NCBI GenBank assembly: GCA_003170295.1
Contig: PNAJ01000151.1
Location: forward strand, 9,825 to 72,155
Source: Bryobacterales bacterium
GTDB taxonomy: Bacteria; Acidobacteriota; Terriglobia; Bryobacterales; Bryobacteraceae
Reading direction: 5' to 3'
DNA: 62,331 nt
Positions 51,093 to 60,977 of this stretch are shown one piece after another (position 1 is the stretch's first letter; each line of letters starts with the position of its first letter). Both the position numbers and the translations under genes were made by a program. The notes under the pieces were generated by a model that saw only the letters and a program-made list of their open reading frames with translations, was not told the DNA's origin and ran no database searches.

Positions 51093-53847
51093 AAGCAATC
51101 ATCCGGCCCGTAAAATCCTGCGCGATCAAAAACACTCTGCGGTCGTCGCGCAAATCGACCGAGTAAATCCCCACCAGATAGCTGTTGTCGACGGTGGGGA
51201 AAAACGACGCCAGCACGGTTGTGAACACCCCCGTATCCCCGGTCTTGAGGAACACCATCGATCCGTTGAAACTCGTATACAGAACGATCGCCACGTCACC
51301 CTTGCGGTTGATGTCGTAGATCCCGGTCACGTAGCTAATCTGCGTGCCGTCGGAGGTGAGGTCTCCCCGGCGCAGGATATTGGTCCATGTTCCGGCCGCC
51401 CAGCAATCGATCCGCGTGTTTCCGATACTCGTTGTGAATTGCCCGCAGAACTGATTATTGGAAGCCCGGAGCGAGCCGGTCTGGGTTACCGTTTCGCCGC
51501 CTAACTGGCAGGTTTGCAGCGCGCATACGCTTCGCCACGAAGCGCCATCATAGAGGAACAGGCCGCTCGGGCCGCCGGACACCGTGATGTTCGCCATCAC
51601 CTGGCCAGAGTCGTTGATAGCAAAGTCGTTCAGATTCGAAAAATTGCCGCCGGCGGGACTCGGCGTCAGGTACGGCGCGCCGCCCAAGAAGTATGCGATC
51701 GCGCGCAGACTGGTGCCATCGAAGTACGACAGACGTTGGTGCGAGTGGTCCGTGCCGCCGATCATCGCCAATTGATTATGGTCGTTCACCGCCACGTTGT
51801 ACGGACTGAATCCGATGACGTTGTCTGGGAACGCGTAGCCAAAGGCCACGATCGATGAAGAGCCCGTACTGGAGAGGCGAAAGATTCCGCTGTCGGTAGT
51901 CACATAAAGGTCTCCCGACGGAGACTTGCGCGGAAAGCTGTTACCGGTGTAGGTCGACCCGCCGGGCAACCGATCGCCCACCAGAAGCGCAGGCAACAAG
52001 CCGCGACCATCGGCCTGAAAGATGCTTTCCTGCGTGCCCCCGGCCATCACGTGCAGCGGACCGGTGCGATCGCCGAAGACAATTTGCGAAAACAAATCGA
52101 GGTTGCCCGTTGCGGACAGCAGCGTTCCATTGGCGGCAATCAGCAGTGGCGTTGGCGCCACTTGCAGCAGCATCCAGGGACTGTCGACGCCGCGAATGGT
52201 GGCATACACGTTACCTGCGCCATCCACTGCGGCGGAATAAAAATCGGCCACCGGTTCACCTGTGGGAGAGGGCGCAAAGCGCGCCAGGATCAGCTTGGCC
52301 GGAAGGTTTGCGCCGGACCACAAGTACAATCCGTAGCCCGAGCCCAGGTCCCCCAGCAGTACGACTCCGCCCTTGGTGTTGGCTGCGTAAAGCTGGTTGA
52401 TATAACCCGTTGCGGGGACCAGAAGCGTAGGGGGATCGGCAATGTCGCCTCCTGGATAGCGCGCCAGGAATTGCGCTCCGCTAGCCAGGACGCCGCGTAC
52501 CACCAGATCGCCCGCCGCCGACAGCACTAATTGCGGCAGTTGCGTGACGATGGAACCGTTCAACGTGTCGCCCACCGCCACAACTTTCACCGGATCGGCA
52601 TTGGCGGCCTTCTGATAGACCGCGCGGCCCGCGCCGGCGCCGGCGGAAAAGTACAGTAGGCCGTTCAAATCTACGCCATATTGATCGTCAAAGGAAACCA
52701 CGCCTTTGAGCCCGGGCAGGGGATCCTTGGAACTGGCTTCGAGTCTCATGCCGAAGCGCTGGTTGTATCGCAAGATTCCCTGATAACCAGTGGTTGAGTT
52801 GGGGTAATGGAAGTTTCCCCTTAATACGATGTCGCCGCTGTCGGATAGTGAATAGCGAGAGGTCGAAGCGATTCCCACGTCCAGCACCGCATCGGCCGCC
52901 GTGTTGGCCGGCACCACCACCTGAAGACCGTTCGCGTTGACGATCGAGATATTAGTTCCCGAACCGATGGTATTTGACTGGGCCAATACGTTGCCCTGAC
53001 TGTCAATGGACGGGTTGTCGAAATCGTAGAGGACGGTTCCCGGGACGATGCCGGGCGTTCCCGCCGTGGTGAGTACGCTGAGGGATTGGTTCTGCCACGT
53101 AACCAAACCGGCGGTCAAACCATCCAGCGACGCGGAGAATACTAGTTGGCCTGAGTCGTTCGCCGCGATCGTTCCCCGCTTGCCAATCAGGTGGTAGGAC
53201 GACTGCGAAACGCTGGATGAAGCGAGCGCGGCCATTGAGAAATCGGCAGGAACGACCTGAACCGCCGCCGAGGCGTCAAATTCCTTCTGAAACTGATCGG
53301 TCTGCCCTGCATAGACCACTGCGGCCCGAACCAGGTAATAGCCAAGTGTTTTGGCGGTCAGCAATCCGGTTTTGTCGATCGTCAACGTGGAGGAATCGCC
53401 GGCGCCGCCGCCAAACAGCACGCGCCAGTTGAACGTCGCATCCGGGATTGGCTGGCCCTGCAGGTTATAGGCAACTGCCGAAAACTGCTGTTGACTCCCA
53501 TACTTGACCGAAGCGTTTGCCGGTGTTACGACGATTTGTTGCGGCAGAACCTGCATCCGGAGGACGCCCGATCGCCCACTGCTGGAGGCCGTGACATCCG
53601 CAATGCCCAGCGAACCGGCCGAAACATTTCCGTTCGAGTCGACCTGCAGTACCTGAGTATTGTTCGAACTCCACTGAAAGGCCACGTTGGCCACCACATT
53701 TCCACTCGCGTCGCGTCCCACGGCCGTCAACTGCGCCGAATCGCCGGAAATAATTTGCACCTGCGGCGCGGACACATAGACCGCACTAACGGACTGCGCA
53801 TTCGCTGCTGCGCCGGCAATCAGGAACAATGGGGCTGCAAATCTCAA
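51070..53847 (-). CDS. Exported Ig-like/propeller repeat protein, copy B
   Basis: The 925-residue product has a signal peptide (APLFLIAGAAANAQ), two Ig-like Big_2-type domains (DSAQLTAVGRDASGNVVANV, then KYGSQQQFSAVAYNLQGQPI) and a long propeller-like region with repeats like SIDSQGNVLAQSNTIGSGTN and AINDSGQVMANITVSGG. It starts at a TTG (53847) overlapping the stop of the DUF1501 gene as TTGA. It is followed, with 23 bases of overlap, by its paralogue at 48360. Proteins of this type in Bryobacterales are thought to be secreted or surface-attached. Function is unknown. Confidence 0.8.
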   Translation of the reverse strand: MRFAAPLFLIAGAAANAQSVSAVYVSAPQVQIISGDSAQLTAVGRDASGNVVANVAFQWSSNNTQVLQVDSNGNVSAGSLGIADVTASSSGRSGVLRMQVLPQQIVVTPANASVKYGSQQQFSAVAYNLQGQPIPDATFNWRVLFGGGAGDSSTLTIDKTGLLTAKTLGYYLVRAAVVYAGQTDQFQKEFDASAAVQVVPADFSMAALASSSVSQSSYHLIGKRGTIAANDSGQLVFSASLDGLTAGLVTWQNQSLSVLTTAGTPGIVPGTVLYDFDNPSIDSQGNVLAQSNTIGSGTNISIVNANGLQVVVPANTAADAVLDVGIASTSRYSLSDSGDIVLRGNFHYPNSTTGYQGILRYNQRFGMRLEASSKDPLPGLKGVVSFDDQYGVDLNGLLYFSAGAGAGRAVYQKAANADPVKVVAVGDTLNGSIVTQLPQLVLSAAGDLVVRGVLASGAQFLARYPGGDIADPPTLLVPATGYINQLYAANTKGGVVLLGDLGSGYGLYLWSGANLPAKLILARFAPSPTGEPVADFYSAAVDGAGNVYATIRGVDSPWMLLQVAPTPLLIAANGTLLSATGNLDLFSQIVFGDRTGPLHVMAGGTQESIFQADGRGLLPALLVGDRLPGGSTYTGNSFPRKSPSGDLYVTTDSGIFRLSSTGSSSIVAFGYAFPDNVIGFSPYNVAVNDHNQLAMIGGTDHSHQRLSYFDGTSLRAIAYFLGGAPYLTPSPAGGNFSNLNDFAINDSGQVMANITVSGGPSGLFLYDGASWRSVCALQTCQLGGETVTQTGSLRASNNQFCGQFTTSIGNTRIDCWAAGTWTNILRRGDLTSDGTQISYVTGIYDINRKGDVAIVLYTSFNGSMVFLKTGDTGVFTTVLASFFPTVDNSYLVGIYSVDLRDDRRVFLIAQDFTGRMIAYEADPQF

Positions 53848-55190
53848 CCGAACACCTCATCCACGGGCAAAAATTGGCCCATCGAACCGAACGGGACGTA
53901 TTCGAATTTGCGGCCGGACGGCGTGTTAGTAATGCTCTTGGTCCAGTCAATGCCCAGAGCGGAATACATCGTTGCAGCGATGTCCTCCATGAAGATGACC
54001 CGGTTCTGGCTCCATCCGAACTGCACCACCTGATCTCCTGTGGCGTCGGTGGCTCCGATGACCCGGCCGCCTTTTACTCCGCCGCCCATCATTGCCATCG
54101 CCATCGCGTCCTTGTGATGGTCCCGTCCACCCTGCGGATTCAAGTCGCCCGGACTACGGCCGAATTCGCCCAGCATCACGATCATGGTCTGGCCCAGGTC
54201 GCCCGAACTTTTCAGATCCGCGGCCAGGTTCGACACTCCATTGTCGAGATCGTTGCACAACTGGTATTGGTTCCCGGGGTAAGCCCGGCTAAACATGTTC
54301 TGGTGCAAATCCCAACCGCCGTGATTGATCGTGATAAATACGGTGCCGCTTTTGGCCTGGACGGCATTACGTGCGACGATACAGGCGCGGCCGAAGTTGG
54401 AGTTGCCGTAGCGCAGATTGTCGGCGTTGTTAAATTGGAAAATCGGGATAATCGAGGGCTGATACATCACCGCCTTGGACGACGTGTAGTAGTCGGCATG
54501 GTTGGCCATGGGATGGTCGTACGCCGCGCCGCGAAGATCGGCGTCCAGATCCATCAGTAGACTGTATTGTTTCTCGAATCGGCTTTGACTGGCGGCGGCG
54601 TTCCCGAAAAAATTGTGTTGCAGAGTGGATAAGCCGCCAGCCACGGAGGGAGCCGACATGGGCTCGTCCTGTCCGCCCAAAAACGTGGCCCCTTGCGATG
54701 GGCTGCCGTTCAGGGAGAGAAACGCCGGCAACAGTCCCGAGCCGGCTTTTTCCAGTGCCACCACCGAACCCATATTGGGTGACTCCGCCAGAAACGCCGG
54801 ATTGGCTGGATGCGCCGTCTGCAAATAAAACTGGCCGCGCTGATGCACCTCTTCCCAGCTCTGCACCGAGCGCAGCAGCAGCAGGTCCGAAGACATCTTC
54901 AGCAGACCCGGAAATAACGTCTGCGACAGCACGATACCGCCGGTGCCCTGCTGTAGATTGGCGTCCGGCGGGTTCCACGGGCCGTCTTTGGGATCCCACG
55001 TATCCACCTGGCTGGGGGCGCCGATCATATTGACCAGAATCAGCGTCCGCGCCGTGTTGTGGGGCGTGACGCCGGCGGTGGACACGTCCGCGTAACCGCG
55101 TTGCTGCAGTGCCGCCAGCGCGCCCAGTCCACTGGCTCCCGCCAGCCACTGGCGTCGTGTCAGCTTGCTCCACTCGGGCCGGGAGGGCAT
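53844..55190 (-). CDS. Tat-exported DUF1501 protein
   Basis: The 448-residue product has a Tat signal (LTRRQWLAGASGLGALAALQQ). The DUF1501 fold is related to alkaline-phosphatase/sulfatase folds: LILVNMIGAPSQVDTWDPKD, then HPANPAFLAESPNMGSVVAL, ITINHGGWDLHQNMF, LGEFGRSP and GGRDHHKDAMAMAM (metal-ligand-like His/Asp). Planctomycetes and Acidobacteria encode many of these next to DUF1549/DUF1553 cytochrome-like proteins, as here (55220). The pair is presumed to work together on extracellular polymers, but biochemistry is missing. The gene overlaps the next by four bases. Confidence 0.9.
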   Translation of the reverse strand: MPSRPEWSKLTRRQWLAGASGLGALAALQQRGYADVSTAGVTPHNTARTLILVNMIGAPSQVDTWDPKDGPWNPPDANLQQGTGGIVLSQTLFPGLLKMSSDLLLLRSVQSWEEVHQRGQFYLQTAHPANPAFLAESPNMGSVVALEKAGSGLLPAFLSLNGSPSQGATFLGGQDEPMSAPSVAGGLSTLQHNFFGNAAASQSRFEKQYSLLMDLDADLRGAAYDHPMANHADYYTSSKAVMYQPSIIPIFQFNNADNLRYGNSNFGRACIVARNAVQAKSGTVFITINHGGWDLHQNMFSRAYPGNQYQLCNDLDNGVSNLAADLKSSGDLGQTMIVMLGEFGRSPGDLNPQGGRDHHKDAMAMAMMGGGVKGGRVIGATDATGDQVVQFGWSQNRVIFMEDIAATMYSALGIDWTKSITNTPSGRKFEYVPFGSMGQFLPVDEVFG

Positions 55191-55219
55191 AGGTTCGTCT
55201 CCTTAGTCTTACTCCAGCA

Positions 55220-57178
55220 TTAATAATTAAACAGAAAATCCAGCTTATTGAGCAGCGCCCACTGCACGTCCGTGAGCCAATCCTCGCGCGAGGCGCGGGA
55301 CGATCGATTCTTCTGCAAGGCAGCCGTCTCGTCGGCGGTGGGATTGCGTCCCAGCGTGGAAACGAACAATTGCCGCACCATTTCGTCCTCACTCAAATTG
55401 GATGCCAGCAAGGTAGCCACGCGCGTACTGCGGCTCCCATCGCGAGAAGCGAACGTGCGGGCGTTGATCTGGTTGTCGTTCATCAGGAACAAGACCTGTA
55501 ACACTGTGGAGGTCGAATTCCGAGGCGAATTAACCCAGTCGCCACGTCCGAACTGGCTCAGGAAATAGGTGATGTTACCGTCGCCGCGGGGCTCGGTGAC
55601 ATCCGGAAGTTGCCCCGCGTACATCAGGGGGGAACTAAATCCCTCCACATACATCGGCGTCGATGTACCGGTCGCGGTACTCACGGCGTCATAGATTTGT
55701 TCCGCCGTCATGCGCCGGGAAATGTGTTTGGCGTAGTAGGCATTGTAGACTGGCTGCCATCCGTCCGGAGGCTCACTGGAGAGTTGGTATGCATTAGATT
55801 GAACCATCAACCGGATCATGTGCTGAAGGCTGTAGCCGCTGTTGATGAACTCGGTGGCCAGCGCTTCGAGCAACGCAGGATTAGAGGGTTGCAGGCCGAA
55901 TCCGGTGGAGGCCGCCGGCGGGTTGTTGGGGTCGATGCGGGCCAGGTCCCAATTGTCGGGGGGATCCACGATTCCCACCGTGAATAGTTCGGCCCACAAG
56001 TAATTCACCGCCGCACGGGCAAACTGGCGATCGCCGGTGACGAAATTCGCCAGCTCAGTCCGCCAGTTGTTGGATGCGGGAGCTGCGCCCGAAAACATAT
56101 AGACCGGCTGGAATGGTCCGCCGACGCGCCGGGGACGCGGCCCAGGATTGTTGGAAGGCACTGTGGTCGAGTATCCGCCCCCGCCGCCGTCGGCCAGAAT
56201 CATACGGGCTGAAACACCAAAGGGGTCCACCGCTTCCTGGCCGAAATTCATGCGGGAAACAAATGCGGATTGCTTCCAGAAATCCGTCCGGTTCCGTTGC
56301 ACCAGAAACAGATTGATCGGCTCCAAATGGCCGCGGCCATTGTGGCAGGAGATACATTGGGTTTGCACGCCCAGAAAATTCGTGGTGATGTTGTTGGTAA
56401 GGGCGTCCCAGGAATCCTGAATGGGGTCGCCCTGTTGATCGGCGCGCACCAGATAGTTCACCGGTCCGTTTACGAGGGAATCGCCGGACGCGGAAATCAT
56501 CTGGGCGGCGAACTCATTGTAGGGACGGTCCCGCTCTATCAGGTCTCTCAAATAAAAATAGAATAAGTTGCGACTGGTAATGCTGATCAAATTGTAATAA
56601 TTACTGCCGATCTGGAACTTGTCTCCCCACCATTGTGTCCAACGGTCGACGTACGCGGTCGAGCCGAGCAGTGAATCGATCATCGCGTTGCGTTTGCTGG
56701 GGCTGCCGTCCGCCACGAAAGCGTCGACTTGAGCCGACGTCGGGATCCGGCCGGTGAGATCCAGCATGATCCGGCGCAGAAATTCCTGGTCCGTGGTTTG
56801 CCGCGCCACCGGAATGCCGGCGGCGACGATCGAACCGAAGATTTGATCGTCTACAAAGTTGGCGCTGGCCGGCACGGCGGCATTGGCAGTTGCGGGGCGA
56901 TTCCGGACCGAGACCGCAAACCGTTGGTATTCCGCTTCACGCGTTTTCATCGCTTGCAGGGCGAGGCGTTGTGGCGGCTTGTAGATCGGGCACTGATAAT
57001 CGGGTTCGGATCCCGCGGCACCCGCTGCCAGGATGGCGATGAATAACGCAGCGGGTACAACCCTCGCCGCCCAGCGGCGAAGGAACTCGCGATTTCGTGC
57101 GGTGCGAACAGCGCCCGCGTCGCACCAAGAAGCCGTGTGCGGGCATAGGAGACGGACGAACGCTCCCAGATGTTTCAT
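55220..57178 (-). CDS. DUF1549/DUF1553 protein with a CxxCH motif
   Basis: The 652-residue product (ATG 57178, residues following MKHLGAFVRLL) has a hydrophobic segment near residues 38-56 (VVPAALFIAILAAGAAG), likely a signal/anchor. The DUF1549 region contains ADQEFLRRIMLDLTGRIPT-like features (TTDQEFLRRIMLDLTGRIPT) and WWGDKFQIGSNYY. A heme-c motif CISCHNG follows near residue 280, and the DUF1553 region has NRTDFWKQSAF and the closing LFVSTLGRNPTADETAAL. The usual DUF1549 partner is a DUF1501 protein, found immediately downstream (29-base gap). The pathway is unknown. A longer start at 57262 would add 28 residues without a ribosome site. Confidence 0.88.
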   Translation of the reverse strand: MKHLGAFVRLLCPHTASWCDAGAVRTARNREFLRRWAARVVPAALFIAILAAGAAGSEPDYQCPIYKPPQRLALQAMKTREAEYQRFAVSVRNRPATANAAVPASANFVDDQIFGSIVAAGIPVARQTTDQEFLRRIMLDLTGRIPTSAQVDAFVADGSPSKRNAMIDSLLGSTAYVDRWTQWWGDKFQIGSNYYNLISITSRNLFYFYLRDLIERDRPYNEFAAQMISASGDSLVNGPVNYLVRADQQGDPIQDSWDALTNNITTNFLGVQTQCISCHNGRGHLEPINLFLVQRNRTDFWKQSAFVSRMNFGQEAVDPFGVSARMILADGGGGGYSTTVPSNNPGPRPRRVGGPFQPVYMFSGAAPASNNWRTELANFVTGDRQFARAAVNYLWAELFTVGIVDPPDNWDLARIDPNNPPAASTGFGLQPSNPALLEALATEFINSGYSLQHMIRLMVQSNAYQLSSEPPDGWQPVYNAYYAKHISRRMTAEQIYDAVSTATGTSTPMYVEGFSSPLMYAGQLPDVTEPRGDGNITYFLSQFGRGDWVNSPRNSTSTVLQVLFLMNDNQINARTFASRDGSRSTRVATLLASNLSEDEMVRQLFVSTLGRNPTADETAALQKNRSSRASREDWLTDVQWALLNKLDFLFNY

Positions 57179-57317
57179 CTTGGCCGAAGCTCCGTAGTGT
57201 GCGATTTTCGAATGATCCGGGATTTCCATTCCGGCTTTTCCGCCCCAGATATTATATTGCAATCGCCTCGACTACGACCTATTGTTCGCGGAATGGGGAC
57301 CAGTCCGGTACCAGTGC

Positions 57318-57561
57318 CTACCGGCGTCGTCCCGGACGACGGGTCAGGCCGAAAGCCTGAATACGATCGGTGCCGACGAAGACCATCCCGTGCCGAAAAG
57401 CCGGTGTATTGTATTTACCGCCTATATTCAACATCGACGGCGTGCTCATCCAGAGCGCCTTCAGCGTTACCGGATCAAGGGCGTAGAGGATCGGATGAGG
57501 CACTGCTGCGCCCACTAGTGAAGCGCCGCGAGTGACGTTCGAAACCAGGACCCAGATCGCT
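57318..57561 (-). pseudogene. PQQ-like beta-propeller C-terminal stub
   Basis: The minus strand reads VLVSNVTRG, then ILYALDPVTLKALWMSTPSM, NTPAFRHGMVFVGTDRIQAF and GL. This is the last blade and closing strand of a PQQ-type propeller, typical of exported dehydrogenase-like or BamB-like proteins. The rest of the propeller is missing. The frame ends in a basic tail after FGLTRRPG. The stub lies 9 bases beyond the stop of the three-domain fusion gene (57570), whose own propeller is intact, so the stub is not its missing end. Confidence 0.65.
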
Positions 57562-57569
57562 CAAAGGAC

Positions 57570-59828
57570 TTATCTTCGGGCAAAGGCGAAAAGCTGGTTC
57601 ACGTAGGTGAGGGCATAGAAATCCCCGGTCTCGGCATTATAGGTGAGCGCGTTGGTGATGGCGTCCGGAAGCTGGTGCGTGCCGGTGATTTCCGCGGTGG
57701 CGGGGTCAAGCTCATAAACCATGCCATTGCACGCTCCGAAATAGATCCTTCCTTCCAGCAGTCGCGGCGGCGAGAAGATTTTGGAGGCAACATAAAGTTT
57801 CTTCTTCACGACCCGCCGCTCGAGATCGAGAACGTAGAGGTATTTGTCGGTCGAGCCGATATAGGCCGTGTCGTCCACAACCAGCGGAACCGTATAAATC
57901 GTATTGTCCGTCCGGACCGACCATACCTCCTTTCCCGTCTCAACGTCGACAATATAGATACGCCCGTCGGCGCAACCGGTGACGAGATGCCCGCGCTTCA
58001 CGTCAAAAGCCGGAGCATGGCGGATAGAGCCTTTCTCGTCGCCTTCCGCCTTTATCTCGAACCGCCAACGCATCGCACCGCTTCGGGCGTCAAACAGGAA
58101 CATCTCGTTGTCATTGCTGCCGCAGGCCACGAGCTGCCTCTCCGGCCAGTAGGCGGGGGAAGCATGGGTGTAGCGTTTGGTCATGTGCTCCCATACCTTC
58201 TCGCCGTTCTCCAGCTTGAGCGCAACGATGCTGCCGCGCTTCCCCTCAACGGCGAATTCCAACCCGATAAAGAGCAGCCCAAGTTCGGGCGCCAGTGCGG
58301 GTGAAGAGCCTACCCAGTCCGCTCCGATAAAGCGCCATACTTCCAGACCGCTTTCGGCGTCGAGGCAATAAACATTCCCGTCATAGCTGCCAAAATAAAT
58401 CTTCCCGCCGTGGAGCGCCGGAGCCGACCAGAGATTCTTGTGTCCCTTGGTATTGACCCTGAACTTCCACGCTACCGATCCGTCGCGCGCGTTGAGGCAC
58501 CAGAAAAAGCCGCAGTCGCTGCCGAAGTAAACGCGCTTGCCGTCAGTGGCTGGAAAAGATTTTGGAACGCGATGGAAGAAATTCGGGTCGGGCGCAGCGA
58601 AATTCCATGTATTTCTGAACACGGCCTTCAGCGGCGGTTCCGGATTTTCGATTGAAAGGCCGAATTCGGCGAGGTTGAACGGAGAACGAACGGGTATTTG
58701 GTGCTTGTCCCGCCAGGCTTTTCCTTTCGCGCTATGGTAATCGATCAGCACGAAGGCGAAAGCAATCGTTTTCTTCTCCCCTTCGAGAATCACGCGAACT
58801 TTTTCCAGGCTGTTTCCCGAGTTGAGGATATCGTCGACAACGACAATGGGCACGTCGATTAGCGCTCCCTCGATTAAGCCGCCCGTACCGTGCGTCTTGC
58901 GCTCCTTGCGAACGATGAAGCCATTCACAGGCGTGCCGCGCGCCACGGCTTTGATCAGGATCGCGGAGAGGAGGGGGATGGCCGCGACCTCCATCCCACC
59001 CACCTGGAACGGCATGGCGTCGGCGCACTTTTCCCAGAACAGGCCGGCGATGGCGTCCAGGAGCTTCGCATCCATGAACAGCCGGCGCAGGTCGATCAGC
59101 CAACTGTTGCTGACGCCTTTCGGCGAAATCAGCCGCTGATTTTCCCCGCGCACAATCGCGCGTTCGCGAATGGCCGATGAAAGAAGGTCCAGGGTGGGAG
59201 GCGCCGCGGATCGATCTCCTGGGGGTTTGTCAGGCTTGCTTTCCGCAGCAGGTTCCGGGGGCAGGAAAACGCCGTTGACCGCAAGATGGCCATGGGCCGC
59301 CGGCAATAAGTCAAATATGTAGTGGACGCGCCATTCATGGGATTCATTGTGAGCTTCGTGATACTGCTTGTTGTCGAACCACCATAGCTCTCCCTCCTGC
59401 ATACGCACCTGCTCGCCGCCGCTCATCAGCACACTTCCCGCGGAACTGTAGAGCACCAAATGGAAGCGGTCGCGGATGAGATAGTAGGAACCTATGTCGA
59501 TATGGCGGGAGACCCGTGATTTCGGCTTAAGGCGGACAATCGTGGCGCGCGACAGCTGAGAGTTCATCTCCATCGCGACGCCTGTCATGAAGGCCACGGC
59601 TCTCGGAAACAGTTCCGATACCGCGGTGAGCTTACTCTCCTGATTTTCGTTAACGTTCAAATCCGGCCGGGCAACAGGGCCGCTGATGAAAATGGTGTTG
59701 GTGTCGCGCTGAACCCGGATTTTGTCCTGGCGGCTGGTATTAAGCAGCCAGGCCTGTTCCTGTAATGACACTTCTTCGAGCAGCGGAGCAACATCAATAC
59801 CGGACCGAATGAGCTTGAAGTACTTCAT
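57570..59828 (-). CDS. Three-domain fusion: Asp/Asn hydroxylase-like 2OG oxygenase + PRTase + PQQ-type propeller
   Basis: The 752-residue product has no signal peptide. Residues ~1-180 match the aspartyl/asparaginyl beta-hydroxylase cupin: RLKPKSRVSRHIDIGSYYLI gives the iron site H109 and D111, then MSGGEQVRMQEGELWWFDNK and NKQYHEAHNESHEWRVH supply the distal His157 and likely 2-oxoglutarate-binding Arg167. Residues ~210-390 match an orotate phosphoribosyltransferase-like domain: GMEVAAIPLLSAI, FIVRKERKTHGTGGLIEG and the PRPP loop VVVDDILNSGNS (329-340). Residues ~425-752 are a PQQ-type (BamB-like) propeller with repeats RVYFGSDCGFFWCLNARDG, KIYFGSYDGNVYCLDAESG and GRIYIVDVETGKEVW. I do not know this combination as a described protein. 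It lies 19 bases after the gene at 59848 and ends the operon. Confidence 0.88.
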   Translation of the reverse strand: MKYFKLIRSGIDVAPLLEEVSLQEQAWLLNTSRQDKIRVQRDTNTIFISGPVARPDLNVNENQESKLTAVSELFPRAVAFMTGVAMEMNSQLSRATIVRLKPKSRVSRHIDIGSYYLIRDRFHLVLYSSAGSVLMSGGEQVRMQEGELWWFDNKQYHEAHNESHEWRVHYIFDLLPAAHGHLAVNGVFLPPEPAAESKPDKPPGDRSAAPPTLDLLSSAIRERAIVRGENQRLISPKGVSNSWLIDLRRLFMDAKLLDAIAGLFWEKCADAMPFQVGGMEVAAIPLLSAILIKAVARGTPVNGFIVRKERKTHGTGGLIEGALIDVPIVVVDDILNSGNSLEKVRVILEGEKKTIAFAFVLIDYHSAKGKAWRDKHQIPVRSPFNLAEFGLSIENPEPPLKAVFRNTWNFAAPDPNFFHRVPKSFPATDGKRVYFGSDCGFFWCLNARDGSVAWKFRVNTKGHKNLWSAPALHGGKIYFGSYDGNVYCLDAESGLEVWRFIGADWVGSSPALAPELGLLFIGLEFAVEGKRGSIVALKLENGEKVWEHMTKRYTHASPAYWPERQLVACGSNDNEMFLFDARSGAMRWRFEIKAEGDEKGSIRHAPAFDVKRGHLVTGCADGRIYIVDVETGKEVWSVRTDNTIYTVPLVVDDTAYIGSTDKYLYVLDLERRVVKKKLYVASKIFSPPRLLEGRIYFGACNGMVYELDPATAEITGTHQLPDAITNALTYNAETGDFYALTYVNQLFAFARR

Positions 59829-59847
59829 GAGGCGGCATTCGTTTCGT

Positions 59848-60957
59848 CTATTGCGAAATAAACTTCTCTATGACGAATACAAAATGCTGCCGCGCTGGTG
59901 CTCCAGGGAGTGATCCAGCAGATGTCGAGGGAGAAAAATCGATTTGTTTTGCATCTCCCACCGCGGCCTGGCTGTTCGGGTCAGACGGCTGTAACGAGTG
60001 CACCTCGACGAGGTGTCCCGTTGGAGTGGCAACGCCAAATACGCAAACCGGCCGGACCGTCATGGCCGAAGTAAACGGACCCAGTCCATGAACTCGAGAG
60101 ACTTTTGTCGTTGCCGTCATCTCGATGGACCGTCCTCTGGCCCTCATCGCCTCCGAGGGGACAAACAGGGTCGGATCGGTCCCGGTAATTTCCTCCAGCT
60201 TCTCAACGGAAATCGTCGATACGATTCTGCCCGCTTCGGTGACGGTCACCGTTCGAGGCAGGATGTGACCGCCGAGTTGAGGGGCGTTTGAGTAATCGTA
60301 AACAACGTAGCGTCCGGGCGCCTCTGAGTGCATCTGGAGCAAGCCGGATTGTGGATCGATGCACTCCTCGGATTCTTCCCACGCCCGCCCCAGCGGCGGG
60401 TTCGCGGCACTTTTCGAAGTAGACAGCAAGACGCAGGTCACCAGTGCACCGTGAAAAGTAGCTGTAGACGTTCGAATCGATTCGTGACTCGCGTACTCGT
60501 CCGACGGAAGGGGGTGTAACACGATCCCGCGCACGTCCTCCAGGCGCAGCGGAACGACGCTCGCCGTCCCTTCTCCATAAAGTTCCCCGTTCGAGGCGAT
60601 CCCGGTTAGGGTGTATCCGGCTGCGGCTCGAGCCGTCCAGTGGAGTCCTTTTCCCGGGACAAACACATCTTCCAGTTCCCAGGCGCCGTCATAATCCGTT
60701 TGACCGAGAGAATCCGCAGTAAAGTTGATCTTGAGATCATAACCCTGCCTGGCAGTTCGCAACGTGTAATTATTTCGAGCACGGGCAAGGAGCTGAAGCA
60801 TGGCCTTTCGACTTGCGGGCCCGGCGACTTGAATCCGGCCAGCCGCCAGTTCCAAAGGATCACTCGGTACTGGGGCTATCCTCGGCGAATTTTGGCCGTA
60901 AGTTAAGAGAGGCAGTCCGCCCCCGACGATTAACCACAACATTCCTTTGGATATCAT
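59848..60957 (-). CDS. Exported protein of unknown function in the hydroxylase operon
   Basis: The 369-residue product has a signal peptide (LWLIVGGGLPLLTYGQ) and ATG 60957 with AAGGTGA seven bases upstream. It is mostly beta strand: YDLKINFTADSLGQTDYDGA, VPGKGLHWTARAAAGYTLTG, GGHILPRTVTVTEAGRIVS, then a C-terminal stretch AMTVRPVCVFGVATPTGHLV ending HFVFVIEKFI. The last ~70 residues have a TonB-C-like flavour (strand, long loop, final FVFVIEKF strand), but no firm family is recognised. It sits between the Gly/Asp-tail gene (21-base gap) and the fusion gene (19-base gap), so all three are likely made together. Confidence 0.7.
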   Translation of the reverse strand: MISKGMLWLIVGGGLPLLTYGQNSPRIAPVPSDPLELAAGRIQVAGPASRKAMLQLLARARNNYTLRTARQGYDLKINFTADSLGQTDYDGAWELEDVFVPGKGLHWTARAAAGYTLTGIASNGELYGEGTASVVPLRLEDVRGIVLHPLPSDEYASHESIRTSTATFHGALVTCVLLSTSKSAANPPLGRAWEESEECIDPQSGLLQMHSEAPGRYVVYDYSNAPQLGGHILPRTVTVTEAGRIVSTISVEKLEEITGTDPTLFVPSEAMRARGRSIEMTATTKVSRVHGLGPFTSAMTVRPVCVFGVATPTGHLVEVHSLQPSDPNSQAAVGDAKQIDFSPSTSAGSLPGAPARQHFVFVIEKFISQ

Positions 60958-60977
60958 TGTTGGTCACCTTCATTTTT

